Part shown: positions 23,219 to 37,066 of the stretch, piece by piece
Layout: each line of letters begins with the position of its first letter
Numbering within the stretch: the first letter of the stretch is position 1
DNA from: Ooceraea biroi
Taxonomy: Eukaryota; Arthropoda; Insecta; Hymenoptera; Formicidae
Direction: 5' to 3'
NCBI RefSeq assembly: GCF_003672135.1
Contig: NC_039506.1
Span: 17,546,001 to 17,610,000 of the forward strand
DNA length: 64,000 nt
Notes under the pieces: generated by a model
Databases searched by the model: none
Seen by the model: the letters and a program-made list of their open reading frames with translations, nothing else
What the model was told of the DNA's origin: nothing
Made by a program: the position numbers and the translations under genes

Positions 23219-24871
23219 AGTCGTAGAAAAAGAGGAGATTGCCAAACTAAAGAAAAGTGCAATCGTTTATTTTTACCAAAAAAATAATGAAAGAATAAAA
23301 ATTATGGAGATTTAATAATTCGTTTCTGAATAATTACATGACAATAATGAAAAAAGAAACTTATTAAAAATCTTTTTCATTTACTACACGTTTCAGCTTA
23401 AAACTTATACAATTATACAATTTTTTATTATTATATAAATATTGCAACATCGTATCGAGAAAAAAATAATTTTCACCCAAAAAATGTAGAGTTTGTCATG
23501 TCGGACTACTTGGCTTTTTCTCATTTCGCAACCTGTAATTATTTAAATACGATACACAGCCTGACAACAGTCATAAATCTTAACGCCGACGTAAGGATGC
23601 ATTTACGATGGTGCACAAAGGTATGGCAGGCACTTTAATGATCTCACGATCTAATTAATATAATTGTCGACGACGCGCATCGGAACGCTCAGCTCCGGCC
23701 GAGAAAGAGAGGCCACTCCTGTTTATTTGTATCTCTCATCGTGGAATACACCTGCGAGCATTAACGACCGCCGTGATCAATTAATTCCCATTAATTGAGA
23801 GAGAGACAAGATACATACGCCGGATGAGTTATGATTGAATCGCGATAACGGGCTGTATCCGCTTACAGTAAATTAACCGGATGCTCGGCCACGACGATAC
23901 GTTGTCCCTCGGTCGCAAAAAGAATTTTCAATTACCTACAAGCCAGCAACGGATATCGACGACCGCACGAATACGATGTAATCTGAGTCATCGCCTACAA
24001 TTGGTTCTCCGAGCTGTTTTCAATTATTTCCCCTTAATTCCGCGTCTTACGATTTTCTTCGCGATTGCGTATGCAACGGGTCAAGCAATGAATGTTCTTG
24101 CCAATAGAAAACAAAACGGGTACACTCAACTTTTTAACAATTCGCTCGTGAAAAAATTTATTTATGTATTATATATGTATACTAATGTATTATGTATATT
24201 GTATGTTGCGTATATAAAATAAATAGCAATTATATTAAGTGATTTAACAGATTTGAATAAATAAGAAACAAACACATCGACAGGTGAAACTGACGGACGA
24301 GAGAGTCTTGGAATTCCGTGAAAATATTCTTTCACAAGTGTTTCCTGTGAACGTTTTGTCTTCGTGTGTGTTTTTCGTATGCAACTGTGACCACCGCCTA
24401 ATACGCGGCACAGCGGCACATACTAATTAGCTTTGCGAGCGAAACGCGCCATGAATACAACTCTACATGGAGAGAGACAAACATTAGATACGGGAACCAA
24501 CCGTGCTCGAGCTTAGGTCGAGGCTAAACCTCGAGAGATACTTCCTGTTACAACGCGATCTCTACCAAATATCGTTCCGCTTTCGCCTGCAATTGTCGTG
24601 TGTCGTCGCGTTGCATTTTAAATGATAACAGCAGATTTAAGTAGTTACATTCTCCAAGGTATAAAATTTCAAAATTCAAACTTTTTATTAATGTTTTATT
24701 AGGTAATTCATTCACGTATTGGCAATCTAAATCATCGTTTTTTAAAGATTTCCTTGCTCATTATTTATTTTCGAAGCTGTAACGAAGATCGAGGGAAGAG
24801 AGATGGTATTCTCATGGTATCTCAGTTGCATGTCACAATGTAAAGAGTTGCAACTCGTTCCGTATATTTAC

Positions 24872-25321
24872 CCCGCTTTCTTGGCCGCCGTACTGTTTCC
24901 AATAACTGGGCGATGAGCCGAGTTGCACGATCGAACCAGTGGACAGGTTGCTCGGACTGGACGCTTGAAATCGGTCCGCGACCGGTGCATTCTGTATCTG
25001 CCCGAGTTGATTCGGGCTGTTCCTGTGATGATTGGACGTCATCAACGAGTTGCACGGACTGGCGTGAGGATGATTGCACGCGACCTGCAGCAAACTGGAT
25101 CCACTCGCGAGTCCCGGACTCATCGGAATCTGCTGTACACGCGCGTTCTCCGCGTGAACGTATCGGTGATTGACTTGAGCATTTTGTCCAACTTTGCACC
25201 GATTGCTCCGACCCGCGTTCTTCGACTCGTGGTTGGATTTTACGTCGATTCCAAAGTCGGTCAGCTTAAAGTTCTGTTGGTTCATCTTGAAATCCGCGTT
25301 GTTTTTGAGGCTTCGATCCAT
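24872..25321 (-). CDS. da: da alternative first coding exon, 150-codon N-terminus
   Basis: An open frame from the ATG at 25319-25321 (context GAG-ATG-G) runs exactly 150 codons to a donor GGG|GTAAAT. It ends in phase 0, as exon 1 does, so it would splice onto 14645 to read ...QYGGQESG-YGSDEFGQD. The sequence is protein-like and disordered: rich in Ser, Asn, Gln and Pro (for example SSPSNLSTGSIVQLGSSPSY near the end), with an N-terminal NFKLTDFGIDVKSN patch. No known domain is recognised. Vertebrate TCF4 is known to use several internal first exons with different N-termini, so an internal promoter just upstream (25.4-26.9 kb, with GAGA-type and CA repeats) is plausible. The frame stays open upstream to an ATG at 25504, so the start is uncertain, and an upstream acceptor making it internal cannot be excluded. 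Confidence 0.6.
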
Positions 25322-26492
25322 CTCGATTCTCCTCGTGATAAACAAGTTTGGCTGAGTGTGTTCTATACGGTTGAACGTCAATGTGGTCGAATTTGTTTTA
25401 CGAACGCGATTCCTCGAACAGCAAAATTGAATGAAACTAATTGCAGGTTCCCGCCACGGCGACACGTTTGACAACCACCTACCAGCTATCCACGCACCGC
25501 ACACCGCCTTGACACGAATCTCGATCTACCATTGTTGCGCATAGTTTCTTCAAGTCGCGATTTTATCGTCGCGATTCGTCGCCGATAGTGTACATTTCGA
25601 CCCAGACTCCTTTGAACGTCCTCCAATATTCGTTGAGACAAATTTTCACTCGGTTGGCATGTACTCTCTCTCGCTTGGCGATCGCGCGGATTCTGTCACC
25701 GTCCAAATAGTAACTGTAATAACGACAAAATGGCCTTGACGTCAAACGTCACTGGTCGACAAGGACGCTATTTATCACACCACCAGATACATTAGACGAC
25801 GAATTAACATTCAGTGAAACTCGAGGGCTCGTTCGCGTCGAGCGCGAATCGCTCAATCAAGAGCTTGCCACAGCAACGAACGCCGATTATTACGGATCAA
25901 ATTGGTGCAACGTTTCCTTTAGCTCGCGTAGCGATAATCGTTAATCATTAGTGAAAGTTGCAGCGCGAAACGCTCGAGTTCGGCGATGGAAAATTCATCT
26001 TTGATTCCCTGCCTCGAAAAAAGAAACAAGGTAGAGTCCTCGGCAACTCGACGAACCCATCGTGGAACGATGCAAGTCGTCGTCGTTAACGCGTTTAATA
26101 TATCACGCGTTCGATGGCATTGCACATAAAAATTTTCAAGTGGCTTTGGCGCGAGTGATACATGTATTTAATCGCGACACGAAAAAGAAACAGCCAGTTT
26201 TATAAAACTCCTCGACGGTTTTCACGTGCACTCGGTTTCTCGACACTTTCACGGACCATCGTAATACGTGAACTCGCATCGACGCGAGAGTGCAATTGCA
26301 TCACACGGTGTCACACGCGACTCTCCGCCGCAACATGCGATTTGCAGTGTCCACTGATCCGAGCGACTCGTTGCACCCTTCGTTCCGGCATTGGCGATTT
26401 TTCTCCTCGGCGCACAGAATTGCCAAATAGCGATTACCGTACGCGCGTACACACACGCGGAATGTCCCACGGCGGAAACAATCGAGAAAGAA

Positions 26493-26519
26493 GTGTGTGT
26501 GTGAAAGAGAGAGAGAGAA
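26493..26519. repeat. (GT)n/(GA)n tract
   Basis: GTGTGTGTGTG followed by GAGAGAGAGAG. On the minus strand it reads CT/CA upstream of the alternative da exon. Confidence 0.85.
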
Positions 26520-26729
26520 GATTAGAAGCCAACGGCCAGCTGGTTAGCCAGTGGAGAGACGACTGGTTTTGTGTTACCCGACTCATAGGCTACACACCGC
26601 ACACGGCACGAAGGAGGCTGGGGTCCAGTGTACCCCTCCACCAGACGATACACAGAGAGCAAGTGTGCTTGTCCCCCTTGTGGGTACGCACGTACAAGTT
26701 CGTCTGTACATCGATGCATTCTCGCGTTC

Positions 26730-26803
26730 CGTGTGTGTGTGCGCGCGCGCGCACGTTCTCTCTCTTTCTCACATGCACACGCACACACGCACACACGCAC
26801 ACA
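26730..26803. repeat. (GT)n/(GC)n, CT-rich and (CA)n compound tract
   Basis: GTGTGTGTGTG, then GCGCGCGCGC, a TCTCTCTTTCTC stretch, and ACACGCACACAC units. Confidence 0.85.
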
Positions 26804-29800
26804 GTCTCTATCTTTCTCCCGCTTCTCGTAGTTTCAATCTCACGACAGAGACGCTTGCAGTCTCATTTCGCGCATATGCACTCCGCCGCAGACAAACTGC
26901 AAACGTTGCACTCCGCGTGAGAGTCGAGCAACGTCTGCGTGCTAAAAAGTCGTGGGAATTAAGATCGAGATGCTGCGTCCAAAGAAACTAACCGATAATA
27001 CGTCTGCATAATGATGAAATTTGAGAAACGTTTCATCTTTGACATTATCAAAAGGAAGCTTCATGTTTGCGATTTGATTTTACGATTTCTACTGATAATT
27101 AAATTACGAGGTTGACGTAGTCGTTGCTGTGCCTTTCTCGACGCTATTAAATAATCGAGCACTCTCGCGGTTTGCACAGATTACGCGAAGACTGCTTGCG
27201 CGTAGTATTTCAAAGAAAAAGACTCTAATTTTACGTCATTACATATAGCACAACGTTCATTCGATAATAATGTAGATCAAAAGGAAGCACGTGAACGCAA
27301 TCGGATATTGATTCGAGAAGACGAACGTTGTTTACAGTAATGCCTATCTGCTTCTCCGTTCCATACTGGATCATTAATCTTGGATCGGTACGATATCTTA
27401 ATCGCCTATTACTTTCCATTTCTTTTTTTTCGCAAGGGGTCAAATACCTCGTCGACATCGAGCATTATTCCCAACCCATCAGTTGCGATATTATCGATCC
27501 AGCGTTTTTCGCAGTCGATACGGCTCACCAGGATTTGCGAAACGTTTAATTCTTAATAGCTCGCCTTATCAAAAATCGAAAAAATTCATCTATCTCGGGC
27601 TGTAAGGAGAATTAAAGGAGAATTTCTCAATGCTGAAGCGTTGTGTTTTCTCCGAGTAAACCCACGAGTTGCACAAAACCGACGAGTCAAATCAGATTCG
27701 CTAATCCGAAATTTAACAAAATCTTGAAGATTTTAACAAGCCGATTTCAAGATGATCTCCTATATCGTCAACTCGTAAAAGAGTGAATTTACTACTACAC
27801 GTAATGTATGTGTGTCTGCACTCGACTCTCTCGAAGCTTCCAAGATGCAGTTGCATCTCTCTTTCTCTCCTCGTCTCTCGTTGCGCACCGTCGCAGGAAT
27901 ACAGAAATAGTTTATCCGCGGAGGGATTTCGAGAGAGGAGGTTGTGATGGGGAGAGAAAGAGGAAGGAGGAACGAGGAAAGAGAAACGACGGAAAATACG
28001 AGCAGGAGTTACGAGTTACAGCGGAAAACGATGGATTATGTGTGTTTAACCCTCCCTGGCCCGTCTGCCCTCCTTCTTCGTCCCGATTCCCTCCTGCTCT
28101 TCATTCGCCGTCGCGCAAACGCGCTTCCGAAAGCCCCCGAGTTATGTTTGAGCACGAAAAGTAAACTTCGACTTCGTGGCGACGCGTGAGGCGCTTTGTG
28201 AGGATTAGGTGGCCGCCACCGGGTGAATCGATTCCTTTGTTCCGACTTCCGCGACCCACAGAATCGATTCTCCGCGGGGGCGGAATCTGCTAGCGATGCT
28301 AACAACGGGCGACTGCCATTTCAAAGTCCGACGGAGCTTCGTTCTTTTATACGAATAAATTGCAAACGGCTTGTAAAATTGAGAAGGAAGAACAAATACT
28401 AACAGCATATATTATAATTCGATGACTAGCAAAACTAAGTGATCGCTTTTGACGATCATTTAGCGCGAAGATGATCTGAAATTTCATACAAAGATCGATA
28501 TTATTGATCAAAACATAGATATATAATTGCAGAGTTAAACGGTGATTCCGCACGCAAGGCTGGCCTCCGTAGCAGCTGAGCTTCCCGGCGACCACCGGTA
28601 AAGTGGAAACGGGGAGGTAAACCCGAGGAAAAACTGGCCTGACCCGACGTGCAACAGGTAGGGAAGCCAACGGCAGAGGCTCGACGCAACTCGGAGCTCG
28701 AGCAGGCCGCGAACGCCGTCCGAGCAGAGTGACGGATCGGCTATTCAGCCGATCAACAAAATCGCTGTTAGCGAAATTTAAGTCGGTGGACGAAGATGCT
28801 TGATGGATCAATTGTAACGAGGAATAATTGTCGTCACAACATTCGACGCTTTCTCCAAACTTCATTGATATTACCACAGTCATAGAAGCAATAACAAAGA
28901 AATTTTAAACACTCGAGCGCAACTATCAAATAAGATCATAATCTTTATGAAAAATGTAAAGATTTGAAATGGTCTCTACGTATAATTTGTGTTTATATCA
29001 TGGCTGAAATTCAAGCCACGTAATGTATAGAATTAAACATCGCATTTTACGGTTCAGTGACATAATGGGTATCACGCAATTCTTACCTTTTCCCCTATCT
29101 GTATAATGGACATACTAATCGCGCAATCGGTGCGGTAACGCGTACAGATAACGAGTAGGTGGTCCACCGTCGATCCAGATCGGATCGCGAGGTGAAGTGC
29201 GGTAGCGAATCGAGCAACGAGGCAAGCGGGCGAGCGAATGCACGCCTTACCAGTTGCTCAACGAAACTGGTAACCGTACCACTGCACAGTCCGCAAAGTG
29301 CCTAATCGCACACCTTCACCTAGATATCCCGATGCCTGTGCGACGACGACGACATATCCTTTCGAATCGAGTTGTAGCAACGCGTAATGATACAAGTTAA
29401 AGTCAGGGTTCATTTTACAGATCTCATCGTGACCTAGAGTATCTCTGCGAGTGAAGCAACAAGAGCTCCAATTTGCTCTGGCAAAACGTGACAACGAAGA
29501 CAAGTTGAAACCAGGATAGAATAAAGCATTATGCAAAATACATAATATCCTGCGTGCCAATATTGGGATAGACTGTGCGTGTATTTACTTACTCACGCGT
29601 AACTTGTTAGTCATATCAGAGTGGAAAATCGAACAATTTTTGCGTCATTCTTAAGAAAGAAAACGTAATGAGGTCGACGAGTATCGAATTAAATAAGTTT
29701 TTCCATCAGAGAAACACTCGAGGCTCTCTTGAGATTTCCTACAATCACTTTCCAACTTTGATCGTAATCGGCCAAATCGTCGATGCTCGATCGGAGAACA

Positions 29801-32800
29801 GGATAGTAGATTCGCGATCTACGCGAAATTAACGCGGAGCGGTACGAGATCGGCCGACATTTACGATCGGATAAAATCTACATACTTTCGAAGCGGGTAC
29901 GAATTTATATCACAGACCCACCCGATGGAGAAGAGAGGGAGGAATAATGAAAAAAAAACTCCCCTCTCCGTCCCTCTCTCTTTCGGTTCAAAGACCGTCT
30001 AAGCGTATGCGACTCGTCGTTCCCGCATGATTATGGTCCCATTCATGTGCGACCAGTTCGGCTCGGTTTCTTCTCCGTACCGATTTCAATCTAGCCGTCG
30101 CGTGCGTTATATAGGCGCAGCATAACGTATAGGCGTCATCGTCGTCGACGTCCTCGAGCTCGACGTCGCGGCTCTACTTGAAACAAGCGGAACGAGAACG
30201 TTCACTTTTAACGAGCCGGACTGTACTGCGCGGAATGATCGAGCATAGAGATCGCATTGCGAAACGAGTCATCGTCCTTCTCTCTCGATCTCCATCAAAG
30301 AACAGAGAACGGAAGAATCTCGTAAACTATTCGAGCGATGGATCGCACGATGCAAACTTTGACGAAGAAGAATATTACATAAGAATCTTGCAATCGTAGC
30401 AATTGTAATCTTCATTTTGTAACATATCTACGTTACACAGTGAATCGCCGAACTAAGTTGGGAGGTCTTGGAGCACGATCTCGTTTTTCTGCTCATTTCA
30501 ATCGAGGCGTGCCGCGATAGGAATTTTACGATTAATTGCACTGAGATCTTGGTATCCGCAAGAAAAAATGACAAAACGGCGAAAGGGCGTGTTCATGGTA
30601 GAGGTAGGTACATTTTCTACGGATACTGTACTGGTTTTAAAGGCTGGCGAACGCGAGACGGAGCGAGGAGCGTGTCACACACGCATGCAGGACAGGTATC
30701 GCACACGCACGCTGGTAAGGAACGTGTCCGTGGGTAGTGTGACGACGGTGAAGGTGCGCGAGAGAAGAACGGACGACTAGAGACGAAAAGAGAGAGGCAA
30801 GAGAGAGGACGAGAGAGAGGTGGACTAGTCACTGAAGAGTAAACTGACCAGACTGCCTGCCGCCGACACAAGGTAATGCAACATACCCGAGAGAGAGGGG
30901 GGGGGGTAAGGGACAGGAATGGAGAAGAAACGAGAGAGGATAAAGAAAGGAGGAGGAAGTTGATAGCTGGGATCGAACGAGCGAGTAGGACGAGACAGCG
31001 TTGTCCAAGAGGTACCCACGTTCACGCGGGAGACTGCACGTTTGGGCTGTGATTTTTGTTTCTAATATCATAATACCGAGAACAGAAGAGAGAAAGAAAG
31101 GAGACTTGGAGAACCAGCCAGACGGCCTGTCGCTGAGGATGGCGTGCCTTACAAAGACGAACAAAAAGAGAAAAAGAAAGAACCAAAGAGAGAAAGAAAG
31201 CGAGGAAGAAGCAAAGATAAAAGAAGAAAAGATATGAACACAGCATAAGAAAGGAGAAAAACTAATAGCAAAGTTCACGGAACAAGGTAAGGATCCTCAT
31301 CTTGCACCCGTGCTCCGACATATGGGATATTTGCGAGCGACACGTCTAGTTAAACAGCTTAAGATCGCTATCGATCTATTCATCTATCATCGAGCTGAGG
31401 GCTTAATCACCGAGGAATGAACTGATGTAGACTGCTTGTCGCTTTGGCAGCGTACGCGTGCCAACGAGACAAAGGAAAAAGAAATAAAAAGACAACGGTC
31501 AAACGGATGAAACCTTCTCGTTGAAAATCAGGTCGTTCGCTTTATCTACTGCCTCAATCGCGGAAGATTTCGTGTCATTAATTATTTCCGGATTTTGCAC
31601 AAGCACAATTAAAATCACGGCTTCCACCTATCTACCACGTGTCTTGACGTAACACAAATAATTCATTGTATACCAGTTGCATAAAATAAACACGTTATTT
31701 ACCGCAGATTTCACGCACGTTAAACATTGCGTTTGACGTACCCCGCGTGAACAGTTCGCCGCATTTTCGACGGGAACAACAGGACGCTAACGCGCCCTTT
31801 GCTACTCGCCATACGTCACGCGCGACTATTAATTATTAACTTTTAGCGTTCATTAATTTGTTTAATGAGACGAAATCCATTATTTATACATTAAAACACA
31901 GTGTTTGTCGATTTAAACATAACGGATACCTTGTTATCTTAAGTTGTCCACGTGGATAGTGGACACAAGAATATCCCAATTATCGATATTGAGAGACCCG
32001 AGAGAGCTTTTCAAACACATTGTATAAAAAAAGATTGCGCAAAGAGTTGTTGATTGGGAGTATTCCTGGTCTGGTTCTAAACCGTATCTATTTGGGAACT
32101 AGATAGTTCTAAACCGCAGAAAAAATAGCGTCACTGTCATTTAGTTGCACGACGATCCATACGGATTTTGCCGACATCGATTTCATTCTACGATTCCATC
32201 TGTCGCGAACAAAATGCGATCGTTTACGATGTTACTATTACAATATTACGTAACGTATGTAAAACTCTACGACTTTCTCAAAGCTTACAACAGATCCTAC
32301 GATTTGCCGACGAGATTTACAGATCGTTCCACGAGGCGCGGTCGAAGATTAATGTACCGAATAAGTAAATATTGTACATAAACGTAACATGGTTGCATAT
32401 TACAGCTGCATAAGCAGCGTAAAGAAGCGACATAAACGCAAATGTGACAAATATTTCCGCGTCCGCGCCTGCGTGGAAAACAACGAGCGTTGGCGCGATG
32501 TTAGAAAGTTGAATGAATTAAGCACGCCCGGTGGTTGTGATCGCGACTACCCACGTGTTCAGGCTCACGTTAGGAACCGAGTGAACAACTCACGTGAATC
32601 TGGTTACCGTGCACAATTCGCGCTCCAAAAGACCATTTTTATCTGATGATGAGTGTTGAACTTACCTGAAACAAAAAACAGATTTAAATTAAAATTCACG
32701 GTGACAATGAGGTTTCTCGAAATTTTTATTTAATCTCATGTTAACACCTGCTCTAAAAAGTTGTATTAAACGTGTGGACATAGATTGATTTAATCGAATA

Positions 32801-33974
32801 TCGATTAAAAATCTGCACATCTAAAAATGTTCTCCCTGAGTCTACCGGACGACTTGTGACCGAGCGACTTTTTTTCGAAACGGGATAACAAGCCATTTTT
32901 GTCCTCTGACAGCCGGCCTCTTATGGTATCCGCGAGGAAAAAGAGCACAAACATCCTTCGTACTTTGAAAGATTCATTAGGCACACGGCGAACAACTTTT
33001 GCCGAGAGACAGAGAATCGTCGCGTCCGAACTTGGAAAAGAACCGAGAACGCACTTCGCTGTACGCGATACGCTGAAACGGGGACAACTCATTGCTACTC
33101 GGAGACAGAAGGAAGAAAATGTTATTCCCTGTAATATATACAGAAACGAGCAGAGCATGGGACCTTCATCCTGTTAAAATGGAAAAGGCCTCCGAAGGAA
33201 CACTGATCGTTTCCGACGTTAACGTCGGAGTCGTAAAGGCCATGCCGCCATCCCTACTTCCTTCTTGATAAAATCTTGCTAAATCTCCGCGTCTACATCC
33301 ACTTCTGTATATTTTACTGTGGTGTCATCGCGCAGATATGTAAACACGTGTATAAACTTGGCGAAAAATGTGTAACATCTTCGAAGCAGCGGATCACGCA
33401 TGGCGGGTGCATCGAGACTCTGGTATCTCTTCATCCCCAACGAATCCGAGAAAATTGTGACATTCACTGCAAGCTGAGCTGTTGAGAATCCACGAACAAC
33501 TTCCGCAACGTGGCATTTTGAAGCCAATGACTGGTCCGTCGCGAGACCGGAAGTCTCCCACGCACCGAGTGACGCAAAAGTATGTGCGACTGACTTCGAT
33601 AACAGAAAGAACGGGAGAAAAAAGAGAAAGAAGACCGCGGGACGGAGGAGAAAGAGAATGGAGGGTGAGGGCAGTTTGTGGCGATAACGAACAGAACGTC
33701 GATTCAACGACACTCGTAAAGCCGGACATTTAACGACAGCGATTTAACTGTCGCTGCGCGCAGCGCGCGTACAATGTGCTCTAGCCAGCCGTGGTCCTGT
33801 GCGCTGCTCGCGCTTGCTGCACAATAATAATTATGGCCCCAGCTACGATTGTTTATGGAGGCGGCAGTTAAATTACCGCCGGTTGACGTTACACGGACAT
33901 TTCGGCGGCTGCTTTCCCCTCCGTTGTCACTGTAATTGTTATTTAACAGTGGTTGCCACTATTCTCCCTCTTTT

Positions 33975-33978
<4 letters not shown>

Positions 33979-34009
<31 letters not shown>
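33979..34009. repeat. (TC)n microsatellite
   Basis: About 15 uninterrupted TC units; GAGA-type on the transcribed strand. Confidence 0.95.
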
Positions 34010-34012
<3 letters not shown>

Positions 34013-34935
34013 TCTCCCTCTGTCATCGCTCAAATTCGGTCTAGCTTCCCGAATTAAGTGCTGCAGTCGCGTTCATTGTTATATGCCATAAAGCGCGAAA
34101 CATTTAAATCACGCGCATGCAGTGAATTTACCGATAGACCAGATAGAGTTTCACAGATGCGTGAATAAAGAAACGAACAAGGCAAAGATGAACCTTCCAC
34201 AGCGCATTTAGATAGACTAACGTCGAATCTCGCTGCAACTTCTGCGAATTTATATGGTGATGTCTTTCCCGCGAACTTTTGCCTGCAGATATACGACTCT
34301 TTTGCTGACGGGCTGACGTCACCCTTGGACCACTGCGCTTCTTATCGCGTGCTTTTTCGTTGTCGTAATATGCGAGCTCAGATGAGTAGAGCGAAGAATC
34401 GGACGCGAGGAACAATAACAGTATAATTTTTTCTGGAAACCTTCCAGCTATCGACTTGTCTTTTAAATGATTTAATTATCATCTAAATTGACACTAATTA
34501 TCGAAATCGACGAAATGCAGCGACATTTCATGAAGTAACTCGCGTCAATTTGCAGAAGAGCTAACAATCCTTAAATAATAAATGGTTTGTCCTTCATTCT
34601 CCGCCGTATAATCGAATGTCGGAGACTATTAGAATTTCCAAAACATCCGGAACCTATTATTCAATGTGTCGAGACGCGCGCGTTTCTATCGATTTATCAT
34701 CGAGACGATCGTGGTTTGTAACGGTGAGGTGGTCGCGAGTTCCACGTAGATGACACGCAAACAATCCTTGACAGCCGCCACTTGACACCAACGTCAAGTG
34801 TTTAATGCGAACGCACAGTCATCAGGTGGATATCTTGTGTCTATCCAGTTACGCGAGCAAGTCTGACACGGGAGTAACATATGCCCATTGTTTTTAAAAG
34901 ACTAACTTAAACCTGTGACACATTAATCACAAACG

Positions 34936-34955
34936 ATGCATCTCACGAGATGCAT
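34936..34955. repeat. 20-bp inverted repeat
   Basis: ATGCATCTC-AC-GAGATGCAT: perfect 9-bp arms around two bases, each arm carrying the palindrome ATGCAT. Confidence 0.55.
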
Positions 34956-36000
34956 TTCTATTTCTTTCTTTTCACTCAGACTTTAGTACGCATTTCTGTT
35001 TATATCCGAGCCTGAATCTTAATTATGGCTATTAATTCACATAGTATCGAATAGTCGACGAATTCAGGGAGAACTGAAAAAATTCCAGCTCGACCCCAAC
35101 GCGGCGTGCGTTAACTCGATTGGCCGCGAGCTTCCGTGTAATGCGGAACAATTCATAAATTTATTGCGACAGACAACACACAGATCCCTCCCTCGATTTC
35201 CCTTTCTCGCTCACCCTCGCTCGTTTCTCGTTTCGTTCTATCCCCCTCGAACAGCCCTCCGATACTCGTTCTCACTCGTGGGGTTGAATCGCCGGGTCGA
35301 GTGGCTCGAGAACGAAACGAGAGAGGATGGAAGAGGGTGAAGAGGGAGACTGTACCAACTTAGACACATTAAAAATTTAATAACTCGGCTCGCTCGGTCG
35401 GCCGGATGGTAAAGTAGCTAGCTATTCGTCGAGCACAGGAGGAAGAGGAGGATCCCTTTATATCCAGAAGCCCGTCGCGAATATCCAGCGACACTCAGTA
35501 TCTCTTGCCGAACACTTTGCAAACTTGACACGAGATATCTACATCTATCCCCTCCGAGAGTCGATTAAATATGTTATTAATAAAAAAACTTAATTACATC
35601 CCATGCTCAAATTATATCAGACGTTAAATTGAATAAATAATAATATCGAACGTACGAAATAGCTACGTCCCTAGTTACAAGATCCTTTTGATCCTCTACA
35701 AGTAGGCGGAAAAACAATTATCACACAGCCAGCTGTATGTCAAACGTAAGATATTCAATAAGATGAGCAGTAGTACGAGAATGTTCTCTTTTACAAGCTG
35801 AGAAACACTGACGAGCGTACCATCGAATTGTGACCATCTTTGTCCCGTAACCGTACCGACGTATCATTCATCTCCTTTTTACTCGCAGCAACCGTACCAT
35901 CGGGTTTTCTCGTTCCGTTGTTCGCTTAACAACAGTAAAGCCATCTTCATTTCGCGATTTAACTCACCCTCATCCCCCTTCTCCGTCTCTATCGCTCTCG

Positions 36001-36372
36001 CTACAGGACGTTCCATCGTATGTCGGTTTCCGTGACATTCACGGTAGATACGTCGGAAAAAATTTTGTCGAAAATCATTTCCGGCCCGATGTGCGCGTAT
36101 GCGCGGATACTTTCAAATAATTCTTTATTCATTCTTCCAGTTACAAGTACTTGAACAAAAAGCATTCTCGACAATTTCATTGATAAAAATCTCTCCAAAT
36201 CCATCATGTTCTACTACATGTTCTACAGTTGGAGCTTTCGTTAAACTATCTGGCCGACTTCTACTTAACTCAATCATCTTATTTTCTGGTTTTGTCAGTT
36301 CGATTAATTCTGAGGCACCCGATAGCTAGTGACTTTGGCCTTCTTCAATACGGCTAAAACTTCTCTCACAAA
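36001..36372 (-). pseudogene. Unrecognised protein-like fragment with two frame changes
   Basis: On the minus strand an open reading of REVLAVLKKAKVTS passes, after a shift near 36322, to SGASELIELTKPENK, then TVEHVVEHDGFGEIF and INEIVENA. After a second shift near 36160 it returns to the first frame with LVTGRMNKELFESIRAYAH, IGPEMIFDKIFSDVS and TVNVTETDIRWNVL, ending at TAG (36001-36003). The parts look like one globular protein broken by two compensating indels. No family is recognised and no splice sites explain the shifts, so a decayed retrocopy or domesticated fragment is the best reading. Chance open frames in AT-rich DNA remain possible. Confidence 0.3.
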
Positions 36373-37066
36373 TGTTCTCTCCAGCCACCCTCACATCCTC
36401 GCCCTCTTTTCCTTCTCTCCTCTTCGACGGCAGTCGTGCTACGAAACTGCCATAAATTCGTCTCCTTGTTGATCTTTGGGAGTTTTACGGCTTCGTATGT
36501 CGGGTGTACCAATAAACGGAAACCTCGCCGCCGCGCGTTTGTCGTACGGATCAAACTGTCGAAGACCTCGAGTTACCCGGCTCGCATTACACTTACAACA
36601 CAAACGCCGATATCCGGAAGACCCCCGAATGGGGAAAGTTACACTAGCATTCTTCTTTCTTTTGCATTTTTCCATCATGATCCAACGATAATTGCATTTG
36701 CGCGCGGAGAGAAAATCAATTTGTAAACACTTTCGTCAAGTCAATAATTTAATCTTCATACAAGAGCAATAAAGAGTTGTTTCTTTTTTCGAATTTCGAC
36801 TACCACGAATTTTATTCAGGACATGTGAGAATCTGCGAACGACTCGTTTCTCCACCTATTAATTGTGCAATAGCGAAGCAGCACCCGATTAAATTTATCG
36901 GCGGTACAATTCCCGCAAATGTTCGATTCGATAGAATCATCAGATTAAAAATTTCAACATCATAATCGAAAAACTATGAATCCAATATTTGGCTAAGATG
37001 ATCATCATGTCGATTCGTGAATTATCTGTAAATAGTACTGTCGAATCTATACGAATGATCGCGCGA

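Larger units (their letters stand above)
14646..24871 (-). other. da large intron, proximal part
   Basis: About 10 kb between the alternative 150-codon exon and the GSDEFGQD exon. CpG-rich stretches near 15-17 kb; a near-palindromic hairpin at 20031-20060; a short direct repeat at 23187-23218. Open frames here are short and unlike known proteins. Confidence 0.65.
25322..36000 (-). other. da large intron, middle part, with repeat-rich block upstream of the alternative exon
   Basis: The first 1.6 kb (25.3-26.9 kb) lies 5' of the alternative first exon and is where its promoter should be. It carries GT/GA and GC/CA repeats (26493-26519, 26730-26803). The rest holds a G10 run (30897-30906), a (TC)n tract (33979-34009) and a 20-bp inverted repeat (34936-34955). 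No other gene is recognisable. Confidence 0.6.

Noticed and set aside
24923..25471. 182-codon plus-strand open frame
   Set aside because: It is the complement of the alternative da exon; the minus frame has protein-like composition and a matching donor, this one does not.
26162..26920. 252-codon plus-strand open frame, the longest in the window
   Set aside because: Driven by CpG-rich DNA and GT/GA/CA repeats; composition is Arg/Cys/His/Thr-rich with HTHTHT-like runs, no domain, and it overlaps the repeat block upstream of the alternative da exon.
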